In this document: positions 60,322 to 64,000 of the stretch, piece after piece
Layout of the letters: each line of letters opens with the position of its first letter
Position numbering within the stretch: the first letter of the stretch is position 1
Source of the DNA: JAMZMI01 sp049115715
Lineage (GTDB): Bacteria; Bacteroidota; Bacteroidia; Cytophagales; Cyclobacteriaceae
NCBI GenBank assembly: GCA_049115715.1
Contig: JAGDZQ010000008.1
Span: 1-64,000 of the forward strand
Direction of reading: 5' to 3'
Length of the DNA stretch: 64,000 bases
The notes under the pieces: generated by a model
What the model saw: the letters and a program-made list of their open reading frames with translations, nothing else
The model's database searches: none
Told to the model about the DNA's origin: nothing
Position numbers and translations under genes: made by a program

Positions 60322-61173
60322 ATGAGTAAAGAAAAATTCTGTTTTGTGATAATGCCTATAAGTGATCACTTTGATTATAAAGAAGGACATTTTTCAAGAG
60401 TATATGAGCACTTGATTTTTCCAGCCTGCGAAAGAGCTGGGTTTATTTCAATTCGAGCCGATGACATTTTGAACACAAATTACATAGCTATAGATATTAT
60501 TAAAAGGATTATCGAATCTGATATGGTTATGTGTGATTTGAGCTCTCAAAACCCAAATGTCCTTTATGAACTCGGAATTAGGCAAGCATTTAATAAGCCA
60601 GTTGCACTTATCAAAGATCGAAAGACGAAGCGCACTTTCGATATACAAGGTTTCCGTGATTTAGAGTATGACGAAAATTTAAGGGTTGATAATGTTCAAG
60701 AAGATATCGATGCACTAGCAGAAGTTATCAAGTCTACATATGAGAACGATGGTGAAACTATAAATTCACTAATATCAATATTGAGCATCAGTCCAGCTAA
60801 AATTGATAAGTCAACAGAAATATCCAAGGATACTGAACTCATCCTAAATTCATTGTCCAATCTAGAAAAAAGGATTGGTTCTTTGGAGGACAATAAGTCA
60901 ATATCTTCCCACGAAGCTAAAGTGATTGAACCGTATAAATTTTATGGTGGAGGTTCTGCCGTCCTTATTGATAAAAGTGTCGGTGAAAAACTTACGATAA
61001 ATGAACTGAGTAAATTAAAAAAAGGAGACTTAGTTTATCATTCAAAATTTGGGATTGGGGAGTTTGAAAAGTTCGATGGAGTAGCAAACAATAGAAAGGG
61101 CATATTTACATTTTCGGGTATCGGCAGAAGAACTCTTCTGTTAGGTTTTGCTCAATTAAGGAGGTTAGAGTAG
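60322..61173 (+). CDS. NDT-like protein fused to a PcrA/UvrD-type Tudor-like domain
   Basis: A 283-residue protein read from the ATG at 60322 (an upstream ATG at 60280 adds an unlikely lead). Residues 1-100 resemble the nucleoside 2-deoxyribosyltransferase-like fold: CFVIMPISDHF, RADDILNTNYIAIDIIKRIIESDMVMCDLSSQNPNVLYELGIRQAF and NKPVALIKD. Glu83 of YELG matches the position of the family's catalytic Glu and Asp72 is the conserved Asp. A helical linker follows (~125-190). Residues ~232-283, KKGDLVYHSKFGIGEFEKFDG and FSGIGRRTLLLGFAQLRRLE, look like the C-terminal Tudor-like domain of PcrA/UvrD helicases, which contacts RNA polymerase. This fusion is unfamiliar to me. A defence or signalling effector is an inference. 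Confidence 0.7.
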   Translation: MSKEKFCFVIMPISDHFDYKEGHFSRVYEHLIFPACERAGFISIRADDILNTNYIAIDIIKRIIESDMVMCDLSSQNPNVLYELGIRQAFNKPVALIKDRKTKRTFDIQGFRDLEYDENLRVDNVQEDIDALAEVIKSTYENDGETINSLISILSISPAKIDKSTEISKDTELILNSLSNLEKRIGSLEDNKSISSHEAKVIEPYKFYGGGSAVLIDKSVGEKLTINELSKLKKGDLVYHSKFGIGEFEKFDGVANNRKGIFTFSGIGRRTLLLGFAQLRRLE

Positions 61174-61353
61174 CTAACAGACATGAACATCCATAAGATA
61201 AATGAGCCGTTGGCAAAGGCTGGTGGAACTGGATACTTTAAATATATTAGAAAACGGTAAGCTTATCGGTTTATCTAGAGCTTGGATTTCCAAAATTCAG
61301 ATTCCTATTTTATGGAATCCTTTAAATTTCAGTATCCTTATTAAAAACAATAG
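61174..61353. other. Short gap left of the insertion sequence
   Basis: About 180 bases between the NDT-Tudor gene and the left inverted repeat. It contains a 25-codon frame starting ATGAACATCCATAAG that is too short to support. It probably held the original upstream region of ridA before the insertion. Confidence 0.4.
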
Positions 61354-61371
61354 AGGTTATCACGGTTGATT
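61354..61371 (+). repeat. IS left inverted repeat
   Basis: AGGTTATCACGGTTGATT, the exact reverse complement of the right end at 62315-62332. Confidence 0.92.
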
Positions 61372-61415
61372 GATTAGGTCATGAAGTTTGGTTGACCTAA
61401 GCTTGTTTTACTGCT

Positions 61416-62326
61416 GTGAAACAAAATAAAAACGTACCTAGGTCAACCGAGGGTAAACTTAGGTCGCTGCTGAGTCTTAATCAAACAGAGTATGATGATT
61501 TACTTTCTGTTTTTGACCCTTTGATTACTAAAAAGCTGTCTTATTATACTTTGAAAGGTCAGATTCGTCTATTCCCTCTCGAAACAGAATCTCCATTGAG
61601 CAGCTTGTATGGCAGTAAGGCTAAACTTGACTTTATCTTGATGTACCTCAAAGAGAATCCCAATCAATGTTACCATGGGTTCATATTCGACATTTGTCAG
61701 AATAAAGTCAGTGAATGGGGCAGCTACCTCTTACCTGTTTTGGAAGAAACGTCAAACAAAATGAAAGTAATGCCCCAAAGCGGTTATTGTTAAGAACAAA
61801 CCGACCGTGAGGGTGATTACTTATTGGTAGATGTAACTGAAAGAGAAGTGGTTGGAGATACTGACCCTGGTAACCAAAAAGAGTTTACAGTGGCAAGAAG
61901 AAACGGCATACGATTAAAAATCTAGCCATAACTGATCAACATGCTTACATTGAGTTCATCAGTCAGTCTAATATGGGATCAGTACATGACAAGACTATCT
62001 GGGATGAACTTGACCTCAAGTTGAGTGATCATAATCTTTTGGCTGATTTAGGTTTTGTTGGAATAGAAAAGAGTTGCCCGAATGCAATTTTGCCATTTAA
62101 AAAGCCTCGGGGGAAAGAATTGACTGAATTACAAAAGCGGGTCAATAAAGCCATTGGATCAGCGAGAATAAGGATTGAACATGCTTTTAGTGGAGTAAAG
62201 AGGCTCAAGATCATTAGAAATAAAATCAGACTCGAAACTTATCAGGTCAGAGACCGAGTATTCAAAATAGCAGTAGCTCTGCACAATCTCAGAGTCAGCT
62301 ATAGAGTCATACTAAATCAACCGTGA
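61416..62326 (+). pseudogene. IS5-family DDE transposase, inactivated by a stop and a frameshift
   Basis: Frame one begins at the GTG at 61416 and reads KQNKNVPRSTEG...GYC to an in-frame TAA at 61791-61793, then continues without a break in the same frame as EQTDREGDYLLVDVTEREV to QKEF near 61890. There one base appears to be lost, because the next frame reads SGKKKRHTIKNLAITDQHAY and runs to NQP before 62326. DYLLVDVTERE, LLADLGFVGIEKS and ARIRIEHAFSGVKRL carry the DDE-type acidic residues. Two independent lesions argue against a programmed frameshift. Confidence 0.9.
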
Positions 62327-62332
62327 TAACCT
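62315..62332 (-). repeat. IS right inverted repeat
   Basis: AATCAACCGTGATAACCT, the exact reverse complement of 61354-61371. It lies 7 bases upstream of the ridA start and covers the transposase stop region. Confidence 0.92.
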
Positions 62333-62339
62333 TTAATTT

Positions 62340-62735
62340 ATGAGCAGTAAAAAATATATAACACGAGGTGAGGGACTTCCCAATTGGTCTAATCCAATCA
62401 GCCATGCTGTAGTTGTAAATAATATGTGTTTTGTGAGCGGGCAATTATCCGTGAACATCGATGGTAAGTATGTCTCAGGAACAGTAATGGAAGAAGGGGA
62501 ATTGGCATTCTCAAATTTTTTTTCTGCCTTAAAGCATGCTGAATTTGAAAAGGAGGATGTTGTTTTTGTTGACATTGCTTTCGATAACCTGAAGGATCTA
62601 CCCGAAATAAATAAGTTATTTATGGAATTATTTCCTGAAAATAAACGACCCGCAAGAACAATATATCAAGCGGAAGCTCTGCCATTTGGCGGAAAAATCA
62701 AAATTACTGGAACAGCAGTTAAGGATTTGAACTAA
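62340..62735 (+). CDS. ridA: RidA-family enamine/imine deaminase
   Basis: A 131-residue protein of the RidA/YER057c/UK114 fold, which hydrolyses reactive enamines and imines from pyridoxal-phosphate enzymes. The family features are NMCFVSGQLSVNIDG, EEGELAFSNFFSALKHAEF and RPARTIYQAEALPFGGKIKITGTA; the Arg in PART is the expected catalytic arginine. It is a shorter or divergent RidA subgroup, so the substrate may differ. The insertion sequence ends 7 bases upstream, so it must be read from a promoter inside or at the end of the IS, or be poorly expressed. Confidence 0.88.
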   Translation: MSSKKYITRGEGLPNWSNPISHAVVVNNMCFVSGQLSVNIDGKYVSGTVMEEGELAFSNFFSALKHAEFEKEDVVFVDIAFDNLKDLPEINKLFMELFPENKRPARTIYQAEALPFGGKIKITGTAVKDLN

Positions 62736-62921
62736 AGCGGTTCAACCCATTGCTTGCATCATTCAAAAAAAGATATTAGATTAAATTGCGAGTTTCTCAC
62801 AGATAGATGCACCAATGGAGAGCCTGAGTACACCACAAAAATCATTGATCTCTCTGAAAGTGACGCACGCTTTCCTTTAACCAGTTCTTTCAATTATTCA
62901 TTTATAAAAACTAGAATTAAA

Positions 62922-63407
62922 ATGCTTAAGAAACAAAATTCAAGAACACACAGATTGATCGAGTCCTTAGCCGTAATTACTAGCCTTTTGTTTGGATTCA
63001 TTATTTTTAGTTCGTTCGGCGAAACCAGTGAATTAATTAACTCTGAATACAACTTTAGAGGTACCATTGAAATTCCATCCAAAATTGAAAAGAACGGGTA
63101 CCAAGCTAAGATTAACAGAGCTAGAATCCATTTGGACATTAATCCAGAAACTAGTGAAATAACAAAATGGAAAATTTCCTTTGCCAACATCAATTGCACT
63201 TCATCGGGTGAATTGATATTCAAGGGCAATGATGTTTCTTTCCTTTATCCCGAACCATTAGTGATCGTTGGTTCAAAAGTAAATTCGGAAAACTTGATAG
63301 GTCAATTGTCTAACAAGAATCAAATGGAGGGATCATTGAATCTCAATATTGACTATTATGGCAAGGTGATAAATTTAGGAACTTGGAACTGGAAGGCCAG
63401 AAATTAA
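62922..63407 (+). CDS. Membrane-anchored hypothetical protein
   Basis: A 161-residue protein from the ATG at 62922 (MLKKQNSRTHRLIESL...), with one membrane helix (AVITSLLFGFIIFSSFG) and a beta-rich extracytoplasmic part (YNFRGTIEIPSKIE, INRARIHLDINPETSEITKWKISF, QMEGSLNLNIDYYGKVINLGTWNWKARN). A TTG at 62754 in the same frame would add 56 residues of poor coding quality. No family is recognised. The body resembles small lipocalin- or beta-sandwich-type domains only in general appearance. Nearby genes do not suggest a role. Confidence 0.55.
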   Translation: MLKKQNSRTHRLIESLAVITSLLFGFIIFSSFGETSELINSEYNFRGTIEIPSKIEKNGYQAKINRARIHLDINPETSEITKWKISFANINCTSSGELIFKGNDVSFLYPEPLVIVGSKVNSENLIGQLSNKNQMEGSLNLNIDYYGKVINLGTWNWKARN

Positions 63408-63765
63408 TGTATGAATAAGCAAATACAAAAATGAATCAAAGAACACTTTAAACCTCTCACTAACTCTTTCATTTACAGATTGCAACCTTTGGGCAAGAAG
63501 TCAACAATTTTGAAGGTAATTGACCTTCTTTGAACTTCAAGTAAATCGTCTAAGAAACGGAAAGTTCATTGACTTTACGGCCGGCCATTCGACTACTGTT
63601 ACTGGAGCAATGAAATGGATACAATCAAACCTCAATATCCGAAAAACATATTGGAGTGGTCAACTAAGAAAAACGTTTGAACGAACTAATAAAAAAAACT
63701 CTTAAAAGGGATTGACATTGTGCAACTTAAAAAGAGTGAAAAAACATTGTTTCCCAAGCATTTGA
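63408..63765. other. Non-coding gap near the right edge
   Basis: About 360 AT-rich bases. A 61-codon frame at 63520-63705 starts at a TTG and has no recognisable features, so I do not call it. ACTCTT near 63698 and AAGAGT near 63733 could pair weakly. It lies between convergent genes. Confidence 0.4.
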
Positions 63766-64000
63766 TCACAACTTGAAATTATCCAGAAAATCTTCCGAGT
63801 AGCCAACATTGACAGTTTCAATGATTCCTTCTTCATTAACCAAGAAAAAGGTTGGGTATCCGTTTACACCATAGTTTTCTGCGATTTCCTTAGCATCAGT
63901 TAAAATGGGAAAAGGGATTTCAGATTTCATTAAATAGCCTTCCATTTTCTTCTTGCTATCTATTGGATTAATGTACAACCAAGAGACTTGATCATTAATT
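63766..64000 (-). CDS. TlpA-like thioredoxin-fold protein, C-terminal part
   Basis: The frame is open to the right edge of the window, so only the last ~78 residues are visible. It reads NDQVSWLYINPIDSKKKMEG, FPILTDAKEIAENYGVNGYPTFFLVNEEG, and ETVNVGYSEDFLDNFKL before the TAA. The GYPTFFLV stretch carries the cis-Pro of the thioredoxin fold, and the TDAKEIAENYGV spacing is that of TlpA/ResA-like redoxins. The Cys-x-x-Cys site must lie upstream, outside the window. Periplasmic disulfide reduction is likely but unproven. Confidence 0.85.
   Translation of the reverse strand, partial: INDQVSWLYINPIDSKKKMEGYLMKSEIPFPILTDAKEIAENYGVNGYPTFFLVNEEGIIETVNVGYSEDFLDNFKL

Larger units (their letters stand above)
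61354..62332 (+). mobile_element. Decayed IS5-type insertion sequence, 979 bp
   Basis: Bounded by an 18-bp perfect inverted repeat: AGGTTATCACGGTTGATT at 61354-61371 and AATCAACCGTGATAACCT at 62315-62332. The single transposase gene fills the element and is broken. Flanks TAG and TTA do not give a clear target duplication. It ends 7 bases before the ridA ATG, so it displaced that gene's upstream region. Confidence 0.92.

Noticed and set aside
60322..61173. TIR-domain NADase
   Set aside because: The CDLSSQNPN...YELG pattern fits the deoxyribosyltransferase-like fold, and TIR boxes are not visible.
61416..62326. Programmed frameshifting in the transposase
   Set aside because: An additional in-frame stop 100 bases before the frame change and no A-rich slippery heptamer at the junction point to decay.
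62754..62921. 56-residue N-terminal extension of the membrane-anchored protein
   Set aside because: It starts at a TTG, has no signal character and reads like intergenic sequence; the ATG at 62922 gives a normal single-pass topology.
63520..63705. 61-codon open frame starting at a TTG
   Set aside because: There is no recognisable domain, no promoter or start support, and the sequence (Arg/Lys/Thr-rich) looks random.
1..64000. tRNA, rRNA genes and CRISPR arrays
   Set aside because: I searched the gaps by eye for tRNA-like ends, rRNA conserved stretches and regularly spaced repeats and saw none; short or divergent RNAs could be missed.

Overview
The window is chromosomal DNA of a marine-type, gliding member of the Bacteroidota, most likely order Cytophagales. 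The evidence is the complete gldKLMN / PorP type IX secretion block, a secreted protein with a C-terminal type IX sorting domain, SusC/FecA-like TonB-dependent receptors with carboxypeptidase-like N-terminal domains, and an F-type ATP synthase operon that ends at atpG without atpD/atpC. TAnnTTTG-like promoter elements, frequent TTG/GTG starts and few strong Shine-Dalgarno sites fit the same group. Genus and species cannot be fixed from the sequence alone.

Layout. 1-400: end of a toxin-antitoxin operon (RelE/ParE type). 570-3770: large secreted Asp-box propeller protein with beta/gamma-crystallin, ricin-lectin and type IX sorting domains. 3771-5343: gene-poor, with one small secreted protein, a repeat-like element and three dyads. 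5344-11393: four-gene operon of DUF4856 lipoprotein, imelysin-like lipoprotein, vitamin-K-dependent-carboxylase-like HTTM protein and TonB-dependent receptor. 11496-14541: fumC, a SPOR-like coiled-coil protein, a rhodanese lipoprotein and a small ORF. 14649-17240: arsenic operon (arsR, arsI/cadI-like, arsenate-reductase-like phosphatase, acr3) with three copies of one palindromic operator. 17625-19790: hypothetical membrane protein, DksA/TraR-like zinc finger protein, MoxR ATPase. 19841-24309: beta-helix lipoprotein and TonB-dependent receptor, each preceded by direct repeats of 11-bp period that resemble Pho boxes. 24406-32381: epimerase, LOG-family protein, uvrA, LytS/LytTR two-component pair, hypothetical, hemW.

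32440-41555 is a co-directional run of Omp85-family protein, DUF4271 protein, hemD, porP/sprF and gldK-gldL-gldM-gldN. 41593-48250 on the minus strand carries porW/sprE-like, PBP1A-like and uvrC genes, so type IX secretion genes lie on both sides of the convergent terminator at 41584. 48349-55130 holds an M23 peptidase, a bactofilin and atpZ-like/atpI-like/atpB-E-F-H-A-G. It is followed by a UbiA-like membrane protein and a methyltransferase. 56848-60200 is an ECF sigma / anti-sigma / DUF4097-like / two small envelope protein operon.

60280-64000 is accessory. It holds a nucleoside-deoxyribosyltransferase-like protein fused to a PcrA/UvrD-type C-terminal Tudor-like domain, a decayed 979-bp IS5-type insertion sequence with 18-bp perfect inverted repeats, ridA, a small membrane-anchored protein, and the end of a TlpA-like thioredoxin. 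The best candidates for new biology are the NDT-Tudor fusion, the VKGC-like protein in the imelysin/TonB operon with its triple-dyad promoter, and the Pho-box-like control of the beta-helix lipoprotein/receptor pair.
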